A stretch of 64,000 nt of DNA from Thermoleophilia bacterium UBA2241 (GTDB lineage: Bacteria; Actinomycetota; Thermoleophilia; UBA2241). Below the pieces are notes generated by a model that did no database searches, was not told the origin of the DNA, and saw only the letters and a program-made list of their open reading frames with translations. The position numbers and the translations under genes were made by a program. The stretch spans positions 37,191-101,190 of the forward strand of contig DDYF01000042.1 of assembly GCA_002347645.1 (NCBI GenBank), read 5' to 3'. Position 1 is the first letter of the stretch, and every line of letters starts with the position of its first letter. Shown in pieces: positions 27,271 through 34,223 of this stretch.

Positions 27271-27492
27271 TCAGAAGCCGACGTAGCGGAACTCGGTGAG
27301 CTCACCGCCGACGGCGACCGCCACGACCAGCGCCAGGAAGAGGAGGAACCAGAGGAACGTCTGAACGCCCAGACCCAGCCCGTAGAACAGCTTGCTCGTG
27401 CGCGGCGCCGCGTCGGCCTGCGGCTCCGGCGCCGCACCGCCCGCGGCCGGGGTCTCCCCGCCGGGGCCCGCGTCCGTGACCTGTTCAGGCAT
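27271..27492 (-). CDS. DltX-like single-TM microprotein ending in an acyl-shuttle hexapeptide
   Basis: ATG 27492 overlaps the carrier-protein stop by 8 bases and gives 73 residues. A soluble Ala/Pro-rich N-terminus is followed by one transmembrane helix (about residues 40-60). The protein ends FRYVGF. The last six residues match FxYxxF, the pattern of DltX C-termini such as FIYNEF, where the Tyr carries the acyl group between DltB and DltD. Position between carrier and ligase in a dlt-like operon supports the same role. The N-in, C-out orientation puts the Tyr outside. Confidence 0.8.
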   Translation of the reverse strand: MPEQVTDAGPGGETPAAGGAAPEPQADAAPRTSKLFYGLGLGVQTFLWFLLFLALVVAVAVGGELTEFRYVGF

Positions 27493-27736
27493 CGCCCGCC
27501 TTCTTGCGCGCCACGTAAGCAAGCATGTGGTTCACCGTGTCGAGGTTCTCGTAGACGATGTCCATCGGCTTCACGCGGATCGAGAACGTCTCCTCGAGGA
27601 AGGCGATCAGGCTCGTGAGGTTCATCGAGTCGAGCAGCTGGTCGCGGAACAGCGACGTGTCGGCGTCGAGCTCGACGTCGTCGTCGAGATCGGCCTCTTC
27701 TTCGATGAACGCGAGGATGGTCTCGGCATCGCTCAT
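27485..27736 (-). CDS. Acyl/aminoacyl carrier protein (DltC-like)
   Basis: ATG 27736 follows AGGAGA. The 83-residue acidic helical protein has the phosphopantetheine Ser37 in LLDSMNLTSLIAF, the standard DSxx site at the start of helix II. It is the expected thioester carrier for the adjacent AMP-forming ligase and would present the acyl group to the MBOAT. It is the first gene of the acylation operon, 87 bases after the flavoprotein stop. Confidence 0.92.
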   Translation of the reverse strand: MSDAETILAFIEEEADLDDDVELDADTSLFRDQLLDSMNLTSLIAFLEETFSIRVKPMDIVYENLDTVNHMLAYVARKKAGDA

Positions 27737-27823
27737 GTCACGTCTCCTGTCGTCGTACGGCTGCCCCGGCGCCGGCGCACCGTGCCGCCTGTGCGGCGTC
27801 GCGCCCGGCACGGACGGGGGCTG

Positions 27824-28507
27824 CTACGGCCGCGTCCCCGCCGAGTACGAGAACACCATCGGGTTCTTGAAGTCGGCGGCCCGCACGCCGGCCTGGACGA
27901 CCTTGGCGACGGTGAACACCCGCTCGGCCACCTGGAAGCCCTGCTCCATGCCCCACTCGTCGGAGCGGATGTGCCCACGGGCACCCGCCCAGCCGTAGGC
28001 GCCGAACTGGCAGGTGCCGTCGCCGTTGCCCACCAGCAGGCAGCCGTTGCGGATGAACGGCAGCCATGTCGAGATGATCGCGGTCTCGGCCCCGCCCGAG
28101 CGGCGACCGGCGGTCGCCATCACGCCCAGCACGCGGTTCGCGAGCTTGAAGTCCTGGTGGCGCAGGGGGCGCGTGCGCATGATGAACCTGGCGAACAAGT
28201 CGGTCGGCAGCCCGAAGTAGACGGGCGTCGCGACGCACATACCGTCGGCGGCGACCATCTTGTCGAGGACCATCTGGACGTCGTCCTCGTCGGCGCGCAC
28301 GCAGGGGATGAACTTGCCGTCCTTGGTCTTGCCGCAGACGTTGCACGCCTTGCATGGCTCGATGTGGAGGTCGCGCAGGGCGACGATCTCGGTCTCGGCC
28401 TCGCCGGGGTACTTCTCGTGGAGGCGCCGGAACGACTCCTCGAGCAGGATGCCGCTGTTTGAGTTGTCGCGCGGGCTGCAGTTCAGCCCCAAGACTCGCA
28501 CGGTCAT
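27824..28507 (-). CDS. Flavodoxin-fold NAD(P)H oxidoreductase with cysteine cluster
   Basis: The 227-residue product begins VRVLGLNCSPRDNSNSG, the FMN-binding loop of NADPH-dependent FMN reductases. It has a cysteine-rich insertion CKACNVCGKTKDGKFIPC at about residues 52-69 that resembles the cluster ligands of iron-sulfur flavoproteins, and ATPVYFGLPT for FMN. It is probably a small redox protein. It may be co-transcribed with the acylation operon downstream, but a functional link is not evident. Confidence 0.85.
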   Translation of the reverse strand: MTVRVLGLNCSPRDNSNSGILLEESFRRLHEKYPGEAETEIVALRDLHIEPCKACNVCGKTKDGKFIPCVRADEDDVQMVLDKMVAADGMCVATPVYFGLPTDLFARFIMRTRPLRHQDFKLANRVLGVMATAGRRSGGAETAIISTWLPFIRNGCLLVGNGDGTCQFGAYGWAGARGHIRSDEWGMEQGFQVAERVFTVAKVVQAGVRAADFKNPMVFSYSAGTRP

Positions 28508-28541
28508 GCGCTCGCGCTCCTGTGAGGTTGGCGGTCATCCA

Positions 28542-28547
28542 ATGCTA
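28542..28547 (-). promoter_or_regulatory. -10 box for the flavoprotein gene
   Basis: GGTAGCAT on the minus strand, with a weak -35-like CTGTCG 17 bases upstream. It would begin transcription about 28 bases before the flavoprotein start. Confidence 0.4.
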
Positions 28548-28738
28548 CCAGACGGCGTCGGACGCGACAGCCGTCGCCGTGGCCACCGGCGCCGGCAGCG
28601 GCCCGCCGCGCCCCGTCGAAGTGGCAGGCGTGAGGAGGACCCAGGCGCGAACGGGTACATTTGATATGAAGGGGTCGGGAGGAGGTCGGCCGTCCCTCTC
28701 CGGCCTTGAGCGGTCCAAGCCGAGGGGAGGTGCGTACG

Positions 28739-28894
28739 ATGAAGGCGAGCTGGCCGGGACCTCTGGCATGGTTGGCCAAGGCGTTCGTCGCGTTCGTGGC
28801 CGTCGACGAGACCCAGCGACGCGAGGCGTCGGTCACCCAGCTGCATGCCGACTCGACATCGCCAAAGGCGACGTCCGAACGGAAGGCCGCCTGA
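28739..28894 (+). CDS. Possible small protein of 51 residues
   Basis: An ATG eight bases after GGGGAGG opens MKASWPGPLAWLAKAFVAFV, then AVDETQRREASVTQLHADST and a polar tail. A short hydrophobic amphipathic N-terminus and polar tail are visible. No family is recognised. The good ribosome site is the main support, in an otherwise empty stretch from 28508 to 29004. Confidence 0.4.
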   Translation: MKASWPGPLAWLAKAFVAFVAVDETQRREASVTQLHADSTSPKATSERKAA

Positions 28895-29004
28895 AGCTCT
28901 GGGCCGGGCACGGTCCGCGACCCGGCCCAGTACCACGACGCCACGCGCCCACGTGCACGGGCGCGACGAGGGCTCGAAGCGACGTCGTCGCCGCGCGATC
29001 ACCA

Positions 29005-29093
29005 TGGTGCCGAAGGCGGGGGTCGAACCCGCACCCCGCGTGAACGGGACCGGATTTTGAGTCCGGCGCGTCTGCCAGTTCCGCCACTTCGGC
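29005..29093 (-). tRNA. tRNA-Leu (anticodon CAA), 3' CCA encoded
   Basis: The cloverleaf starts GCCGAAGTGGCGGAACTGGC and has anticodon loop CTCAAAA. It has a long variable arm, the T-arm GGTTCGACCCC and acceptor CTTCGGC followed by discriminator A and CCA. The acceptor stem is a perfect 7 bp. The anticodon CAA reads UUG. Confidence 0.96.
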
Positions 29094-29108
29094 ACCGAGC
29101 GAGCCCCT

Positions 29109-29114
29109 ATGCTA
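29109..29114 (-). promoter_or_regulatory. -10 box for tRNA-Leu
   Basis: GTAGCAT on the minus strand 16 bases upstream of the tRNA 5' end. The -35 is poor. Confidence 0.4.
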
Positions 29115-29166
29115 CTGCCTCCCCGGCGGAGGCGCGAGCACCCCCGACGCTCGCCGACGCACCAGG

Positions 29167-29214
29167 GAGCGGTGCGGGGGCACGCGGCCTGCGCCGCGTG
29201 CCCCCGCACCGCTC
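29167..29214. terminator. Strong hairpin terminator, 22-bp perfect stem
   Basis: GAGCGGTGCGGGGGCACGCG (first 20 of a 22-base arm, 29167-29188) pairs perfectly with 29193-29214 around loop CTGC. It lies just after the stop of the lytic-enzyme gene on the minus strand. There is no U-tract, as is common in high-GC genomes. Confidence 0.8.
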
Positions 29215-29220
29215 ACGAGC

Positions 29221-29820
29221 TCAGAAGGCCACCGGGTACGTGTTGCCCCACAGAGAGCGACCCATGCCCCTCTTGACCGCCAGGGCGCTGGCCTTGATCT
29301 GCGCGGTCCCGTTGTAGACGCTGCAGCCGCGCCAGGGGTTCCAGTCGGCGCGCCAGGTCGTCAGCGAGTACTGATACAGGCCGAAGTACCGCCCCGCGCC
29401 GACCGCCCGGGCCTTGCCGCCGGACTCCATCATCATGAGCCGGTACAGCCCATCGGCGCTCACCCCGCGCTTCTTCGCGGCGCGGTCGATGATGCTTCGC
29501 CACCCTCCGGACCCTTGGGCGGCGGCGCGCTTCGCCAGCAGGACGCGCACCCTCGCCTTGCAGCGGCGGACGGCACGCTTCGCCTTCTCGAGCTCCTTGA
29601 GCAGGATGCCCAGGCCGCGCTGCTGGTGAGCGAGCACGGCCTCGGCGTACGCTGTCTGGGCGTCGGCCAGGCGGGCGCGTGAACGCGCCAGGTCCCGGCG
29701 GCTGTCGCGTAACTGCTCGGCGATGGTGGCCGCATCGGCCTCCGCAGGGGCGAAGGCGAGCATCATCCCCGCGGCCATGACGAGCGCGAGCAGTGCGATC
29801 CCGAACCTCGTGCCGGTCAC
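29221..29820 (-). CDS. Secreted lytic-transglycosylase-like protein
   Basis: GTG 29820 follows AAAGGA and opens a signal peptide (about residues 1-30, ending PAEADA). A basic, coiled-coil-like stretch follows (residues about 33-110). The C-terminal SLT-like domain has MMMESGGKARAVGAGRYFGL with candidate catalytic Glu, then YQYSLTTW and RGCSVYNGTAQIKASALAV. This resembles the resuscitation/peptidoglycan-cleaving enzymes secreted by actinobacteria. It acts on the cell wall. Longer upstream frames are rejected because the signal peptide and ribosome site are at 29820. Confidence 0.85.
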   Translation of the reverse strand: MTGTRFGIALLALVMAAGMMLAFAPAEADAATIAEQLRDSRRDLARSRARLADAQTAYAEAVLAHQQRGLGILLKELEKAKRAVRRCKARVRVLLAKRAAAQGSGGWRSIIDRAAKKRGVSADGLYRLMMMESGGKARAVGAGRYFGLYQYSLTTWRADWNPWRGCSVYNGTAQIKASALAVKRGMGRSLWGNTYPVAF

Positions 29821-30235
29821 GTTGTCCTTTCGACGGCGTTTCCTCGCGAGCAGCGGCAGGGCCTGTGCCCGCGGGGCCGGTCGCCCCGTCGCCGCCCCGC
29901 CCGCACACGTCGCCCACCCGTCCGATGCGACCGGACTCGTCGAGCAGTGAAGGGGGGAACGTATGCGGCCGGTGCCGCCGGCGCCGGGGTGTGTCTCGTT
30001 CGGTTCGGCATTCAAGACGATGCCGAAGGGCGGCGCAAGCCCCCTGGCGGGTGGCGTTCGGTCCTTCGCGCGACCGCGGTCCGCTGCGGAGCGCAACCCT
30101 CGACTTCTGCTTGAGACTCAGTCTCCGCGAGCCTCTCGCCCGCACCCCGTTGCAGCGTTCCCGACCCTCGACCACCACTTGAGGCCATCCCTGAAGCCCG
30201 GCCTGAGCCCTCCGTGATGCTTTGCACCAATGCCG
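29821..30235. other. Non-coding stretch with a short hairpin
   Basis: No gene is supported here. At 30004-30027 TTCGGCAT and ATGCCGAA form a perfect 8-bp stem with an 8-base loop. I looked for a c-di-AMP riboswitch upstream of the lytic-enzyme gene and could not match one. The region may be its 5' leader. Confidence 0.5.
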
Positions 30236-30264
30236 CTGAAGCTTCGCCTGAACGACCGTACAAT
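30236..30264 (+). promoter_or_regulatory. Putative promoter of the small membrane protein gene
   Basis: TACAAT at 30259-30264 with CTGAAG 17 bases upstream as a weak -35. It lies 84 bases before the ATG. Confidence 0.4.
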
Positions 30265-30347
30265 GATCGCGTTACCGGTTGCCATCGGCGGCGTGGCCGA
30301 CGAGAATCCGGCCGCGACTGCCGACGCCGACGAAGGACCAGACCAGC

Positions 30348-30734
30348 ATGACGAAGACACCGGCGGGGAACCAGCGAGAAGCCACCGAGGTGCTCGATCC
30401 TGCCGTCAAGGCGGAGCTCAAGCGTCTCGCCATCCTCTTCCTCTTGTCGTCGATCACGCTCGTCCTGGTGGTGGGCGACGCTGCGGCTCGTGCCCTGCTC
30501 CACGACGTTCTGCCGGGGATCGTCTTCGGCATGGTGCAGCTCTCGTGGCTGGGGGGCGCGGTGGCCACGTACGTGTACGGTCTGTACGTCACGATCCGCG
30601 CCCGCGCATGGGGCTGGGTCGCTCTGTGCGCCGTTCCCCTGTTCGGCAGCGTGCCCGGCTGTGTCGCCTACGCGTGGATACGACGCGGCGCGCTCGAGCG
30701 GCGGATCCTCGGCGAAGCCGGACGCCGCCGCTGA
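30348..30734 (+). CDS. Small membrane protein of unknown function
   Basis: ATG 30348 follows AAGGA. The 128-residue protein has a polar N-terminus, then three hydrophobic segments (about 25-45, 52-75 and 84-105), ending in a basic tail RRGALERRILGEAGRRR. I do not recognise the family. It stands alone between a promoter-like sequence and a short hairpin, and it converges with phosphofructokinase. Confidence 0.75.
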   Translation: MTKTPAGNQREATEVLDPAVKAELKRLAILFLLSSITLVLVVGDAAARALLHDVLPGIVFGMVQLSWLGGAVATYVYGLYVTIRARAWGWVALCAVPLFGSVPGCVAYAWIRRGALERRILGEAGRRR

Positions 30735-30751
30735 TCCGGCGCCGCGCACGC

Positions 30752-30776
30752 CCCGCCGTGGATGACGAACGGCGGG
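30752..30776 (+). terminator. Short hairpin after the small membrane protein
   Basis: CCCGCCGT (30752-30759) pairs with ACGGCGGG (30769-30776) with a 9-base loop. It is a moderate, U-tract-free terminator candidate. Confidence 0.4.
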
Positions 30777-30793
30777 TCATGCGAGATAGGCAG

Positions 30794-30870
30794 GCGCCGG
30801 CGTGAGCGCGACGCAGACGGGCGCCGGCGTGACACAGACGGGCGCCCGCGTGACGCAGACGGGCGCCCGG
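30794..30870. repeat. Tandem repeat, about 3.3 units of 21 bp
   Basis: Units GCGCCGGCGTGACACAGACG+G (30821-30841) and GCGCCCGCGTGACGCAGACG+G (30842-30862) follow a longer first unit (30794-30820) with a 6-base insertion. A partial unit ends at 30870. It lies in the convergent gap before the phosphofructokinase stop. Confidence 0.8.
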
Positions 30871-30890
30871 GGGCACCCTCCGGTCCGCCG

Positions 30891-31889
30891 TCAGAGAGCG
30901 AGGACCTGGCAGAGCTTGTAGAGCTCCGGGTTGATCGCCGACTTCTGCGACGCGGCGAACGAGAGACTCACGGTCTGCAGGTTCGTCCCGTCCGTCCCTA
31001 CCATGACGTCGGTCATGCCGTCGAGCAGCAGGTCGACGGCCTCCGCCCCCATCTGGCTCGCGATCAGGCGGTCTATCCCCGTCGGGTTTCCGCCCCGCTG
31101 CAGGTGGCCCAGGACCGACACTTTGACGTCCATGTCGGGGACGTACGCGGACAGAAGCCGCGCCACCTCGTCGCCCGAGGCGGCACCTTCGGCGACCACG
31201 ACGAGCGTGTGCATCTTGCCGTTGCGGCGCCCCTCAGCCGTGACCCGCCCCGCCTCCTTCTCGTCCCACGGGATCTCCGGGATCACCACCAGATCGGCTC
31301 CCCCGGCTACGGCAGCCGTGAGCGCCAGCTGCCCCGAGGTCCGCCCCATGACCTCGACGACGAAGACGCGGTCCAGGGCCGACGCGGTGTCGCGGATGCG
31401 GTACATGGCGTCGAGGACGGTGTTCAGCGCGGTGTCGAAGCCGATGGTGGAATCGGTGCCGCCGACGTCGTTGTCGATGGTCGCCGGCACTCCCACGACG
31501 TGCAGGCCGGCGGCGGCCAGTGCATGCGCCCCGGCCAGCGAGCCGTCACCCCCGATGACGACGAGGCCGTCGACACCCACACGTTCGAGGGTCGCGAGAG
31601 CGCGTCGCTGGCCGGCCTCCGTGGCGAACTCCTTGCTCCTCGAAGTGCCCAGGAACGTGCCGCCGCGGTCGAGGATGCCGCCGACGGTGCGGCTCTCGAG
31701 CTCGATCGTGTCACCATCCATCAGCCCGCGGAAGCCCCACTTGAACCCGACCGCGCGGCACCCCTTGGAGTACGCACGCCGCGCGATCGCGCGGATGGCG
31801 GCGTTCATGCCCGGGGAGTCGCCGCCACTGGTCAGCACGCCGATCGCGCGGACCACCTCGCCGTGGGGGGTCTTGCGTTGCCGTGTCAT
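30891..31889 (-). CDS. pfkA: 6-phosphofructokinase
   Basis: ATG 31889 follows GGAGG. The 332-residue enzyme has GGDSPGMNA at 22-30, GGDGS at 113-117, TIDND at 137-141 and MGRTSGQLA. It phosphorylates fructose 6-phosphate in glycolysis. The GGDGS glycine points to ATP rather than pyrophosphate as donor; pyrophosphate enzymes usually have Asp there. This distinction is from family knowledge and was not tested. It is divergent from the UPF0104-like gene. Confidence 0.95.
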   Translation of the reverse strand: MTRQRKTPHGEVVRAIGVLTSGGDSPGMNAAIRAIARRAYSKGCRAVGFKWGFRGLMDGDTIELESRTVGGILDRGGTFLGTSRSKEFATEAGQRRALATLERVGVDGLVVIGGDGSLAGAHALAAAGLHVVGVPATIDNDVGGTDSTIGFDTALNTVLDAMYRIRDTASALDRVFVVEVMGRTSGQLALTAAVAGGADLVVIPEIPWDEKEAGRVTAEGRRNGKMHTLVVVAEGAASGDEVARLLSAYVPDMDVKVSVLGHLQRGGNPTGIDRLIASQMGAEAVDLLLDGMTDVMVGTDGTNLQTVSLSFAASQKSAINPELYKLCQVLAL

Positions 31890-31985
31890 GATCCTCCGAT
31901 CTCGCGCCTGGTCGTGCCGGCTTCGTGCGGGCATTCTCGCACGGGCCGCCCATCCCTGCTGCCGAGACGGCCCGACGACGCCCGT

Positions 31986-33029
31986 GTGGTAGGGTTCAGG
32001 GCTGGCTCGGGGCTGGTCCGCAGCCTGCGCGGGAGGACGGCCATCCGCAAGACCCTCCGCAACATCATCGTCTTCGGCCTCATCGCGGCCGCGTTGTACC
32101 TGCTGCTACCGCGGCTGGTCGACACCGAGGAGACGCTGGCGCTCGTCGGCGGGGCGGAGTACGCCCTGCTCGCCCTCGCCCTCGCCCTCGAGATCTGCGC
32201 GCTGCTCGGCTACGCCAACCTGACGCGCTACGTGCTGCGCGTGCTCGACATCCGCATGAGGCTGTACGAGGTCCTCTCGGTCACGCTCGGCAGCCTGGCT
32301 GTCAGCCACCTGCTGTCGGCAGGCGGGGTCACCGGCTGGGTGGTCACCTACAACGCCCTTCGCCGCCGCGAGGTGCCCCACGGGCTCGTGTTCGTCGCCA
32401 TCGCCGCGCAGCAGTTCTTCAACTACGTCGTCCTCTGGGCTCTCTTCGCCTTCGCGCTCGTCTACCTGATCGTCGCTCGCGGCCAGTCGGTCGCGACTTA
32501 CCTGGCGGCCATCGTGCTGATCGCCCTCTTGCTCTGGCTCACGGGCTACGGCGTCTACCTGTACCACCACCGCACGAAGATGCGCCGCCGGGTCGGGCAG
32601 ATCGCCGCCCTCGTCAACAGGCTGACGCGTCGGGAGACGGTGAAGGAAGAGCACATCGACGACTGGCTCGACAACCTCTTTGCCGGTATGCGCCGCATGA
32701 CGTCGCATCGCGGCGCCTTCCGGCGGACGACCTTCTACGCCTTCGGCTACTGGGCCTTCGACCTGCTCTGCCTCTACGTGACCTTCCTCGCCTTCGACTA
32801 CCGCATCGGCCTCATGCAGCTCGTGCTCGCCTACGTCGTCGCGTACGCCGTGGGGACTCTCGCACCGACACCCGGAGGCCTGGGAGCGGTGGAGGGCCTG
32901 CTGATCGCCCTGTTCGCGGGGTTCGGGGTGCCGTCGGCGATCGCCGTCGCCGTGGTGCTGGTCTACCGGCTCATCAACTTCTGGCTGCCGATACCGCCGG
33001 GGCTGATCAGCTACGCCGTCACCAGATAG
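31986..33029 (+). CDS. UPF0104/lysylphosphatidylglycerol-synthase-TM-type membrane protein
   Basis: The product, 323 to 347 residues long depending on the start, has about eight transmembrane segments. It has the family's conserved blocks SHLLSAGGVTGWVVTYNALR, APTPGGLGAVEGLL and VYRLINFWLPIPPGLISY. These flippase-like proteins occur with or without lysyl-transferase domains; no transferase domain is present here. The start is unresolved. GTG 31986 is the only upstream standard codon, but a TAGGGT -10 overlaps it. A strong GGGAGGA at 32031-32037 precedes an in-frame ATC at 32043, not ATG/GTG. Confidence 0.85.
   Translation: MVGFRAGSGLVRSLRGRTAIRKTLRNIIVFGLIAAALYLLLPRLVDTEETLALVGGAEYALLALALALEICALLGYANLTRYVLRVLDIRMRLYEVLSVTLGSLAVSHLLSAGGVTGWVVTYNALRRREVPHGLVFVAIAAQQFFNYVVLWALFAFALVYLIVARGQSVATYLAAIVLIALLLWLTGYGVYLYHHRTKMRRRVGQIAALVNRLTRRETVKEEHIDDWLDNLFAGMRRMTSHRGAFRRTTFYAFGYWAFDLLCLYVTFLAFDYRIGLMQLVLAYVVAYAVGTLAPTPGGLGAVEGLLIALFAGFGVPSAIAVAVVLVYRLINFWLPIPPGLISYAVTR
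31990..31995 (+). promoter_or_regulatory. Extended -10 box (TGGTAGGGT) for the UPF0104-like gene
   Basis: The box would start transcription near 32002, downstream of the GTG at 31986. That argues against the longer protein start. No clear -35. Confidence 0.4.
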
Positions 33030-33035
33030 CGCGAC

Positions 33036-33410
33036 TCAGGCCGGCGAGCCGGCCTCTCCCGCGCCGCAGCACGCCGCCCCGCATGCCTCGTCACGGAAGC
33101 AGCTCACCGCGCCTGTGTGACACGCGGGCCCGGCCGGAGCGACGCGCATGAGGACCGCGTCGTGGTCGCAGTCGAGGCGCAACTCGACCAGGCGCTGGAC
33201 GTTGCCGCTCGTCGCCCCTTTGTGCCACAGCTCGCCGCGGCTGCGGCTCCAGAAGTGGGCCTCGCCCGTCGCCAGGGTGGCGGCGAGGGACGCCGGCGTG
33301 CCGTAGGCCAGCATGAGGACCTCGCCGCTGTCGGCGTCCTGCACGACGCACGGCACGAGGCCGCCCGGACCGTACCGCACGTGCGAGAGGAGCTCGTCGG
33401 CCTGCATCAT
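33036..33410 (-). CDS. hisI: Phosphoribosyl-AMP cyclohydrolase
   Basis: ATG 33410 overlaps the deoC stop as ATGA. The 124-residue protein has the HisI blocks [50 protein letters not shown] and [10 protein letters not shown]. Together they form its metal and substrate sites for histidine biosynthesis step 3. It ends in an extra Cys-rich tail ([16 protein letters not shown]). The HisE pyrophosphohydrolase domain is absent. Pairing with deoC rather than other his genes is unusual. Confidence 0.92.
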   Translation of the reverse strand: MMQADELLSHVRYGPGGLVPCVVQDADSGEVLMLAYGTPASLAATLATGEAHFWSRSRGELWHKGATSGNVQRLVELRLDCDHDAVLMRVAPAGPACHTGAVSCFRDEACGAACCGAGEAGSPA

Positions 33411-34132
33411 GTCCCCAGCCGGTCCCCGGAGGACGTGGTCACGGAGCCGGCGAGGTAGTCCTCGACGATCGCGACGCCGGCGCTGGTACCCAGGCGCGCC
33501 GCCCCGGCGTTGATCATGCGCGCCGCGTCGCGGTAGGTCCTGATGCCGCCCGACGCCTTGACCCCCACGTGCGCCCCGACGCAGTCGCGGAGCAGTTGGA
33601 CGTCCTGCACCGTGGCTCCACGTGGGCCGGTACCCGTCGAGGTCTTCACGAAGTCGCAACCCGCGTTCTCGACGATGGCGCAGGCGAGCTTCTTCATCTT
33701 GCGCGTGAGGTAGCACGTCTCGATGATGCCTTTGACGATGACCGGGCCCGTGCCGCTGTTCACGGCACACAGGTTGGCGGCCCGAACCACACCGGCGAGC
33801 TCGTCGCGCACGCGCCCGAAGTCGCCGGAAAGCATGGCGGGGATGTTCATGACGACGTCGAGCTCGTCGGCGCCTCGCCTGACCGCTTCTTCGGCGGCGA
33901 CCACCTTGGTGCGCGCCCCCTCGGCGCCGTACGGGAAGGCGATCACCGCGCAGACCTTCACGTCGGCCGACTTGAGCAGGTCATGGGCCAGCGGCACGTA
34001 GTACGGGAGGACGCACACCGTCGCGAAGTGGTAGTCGGCCGCCTCGCGGCAGAGCCGCTCGACGTCCCTGGCCGTCCCGTCGGGACGCAGCAGCGTGTGA
34101 TCGATGGTCTTCGCCAGTTCCTCGACGTGCAC
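33407..34132 (-). CDS. deoC: Deoxyribose-phosphate aldolase
   Basis: GTG 34132 follows GGGGAAGG and gives 241 residues: [20 protein letters not shown]. The class I aldolase has [32 protein letters not shown] and the Schiff-base Lys in [10 protein letters not shown]. It cleaves deoxyribose 5-phosphate in nucleoside salvage and overlaps hisI. The nearby cdd encodes another salvage enzyme. Confidence 0.95.
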   Translation of the reverse strand: MHVEELAKTIDHTLLRPDGTARDVERLCREAADYHFATVCVLPYYVPLAHDLLKSADVKVCAVIAFPYGAEGARTKVVAAEEAVRRGADELDVVMNIPAMLSGDFGRVRDELAGVVRAANLCAVNSGTGPVIVKGIIETCYLTRKMKKLACAIVENAGCDFVKTSTGTGPRGATVQDVQLLRDCVGAHVGVKASGGIRTYRDAARMINAGAARLGTSAGVAIVEDYLAGSVTTSSGDRLGT

Positions 34133-34183
34133 GGACCTTCCCCTTGTCCACGGAGTGTGCAACGAACGTCGGCGCCGCCTCTG

Positions 34184-34189
34184 AGTATA
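34184..34189 (-). promoter_or_regulatory. Extended -10 box for deoC-hisI
   Basis: TGGTATACT on the minus strand, 52 bases before the deoC GTG. The -35 is not recognisable. Confidence 0.45.
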
Positions 34190-34223
34190 CCAGCGGCACC
34201 TCGGGCGCCCGGCCCTGGACGCG

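Noticed and set aside
29821..30096. c-di-AMP (ydaO-type) riboswitch upstream of the lytic-enzyme gene
   Set aside because: GGGGGAAC-like and GGGTGG-like segments occur, but the order and pairing do not match the motif on either strand.
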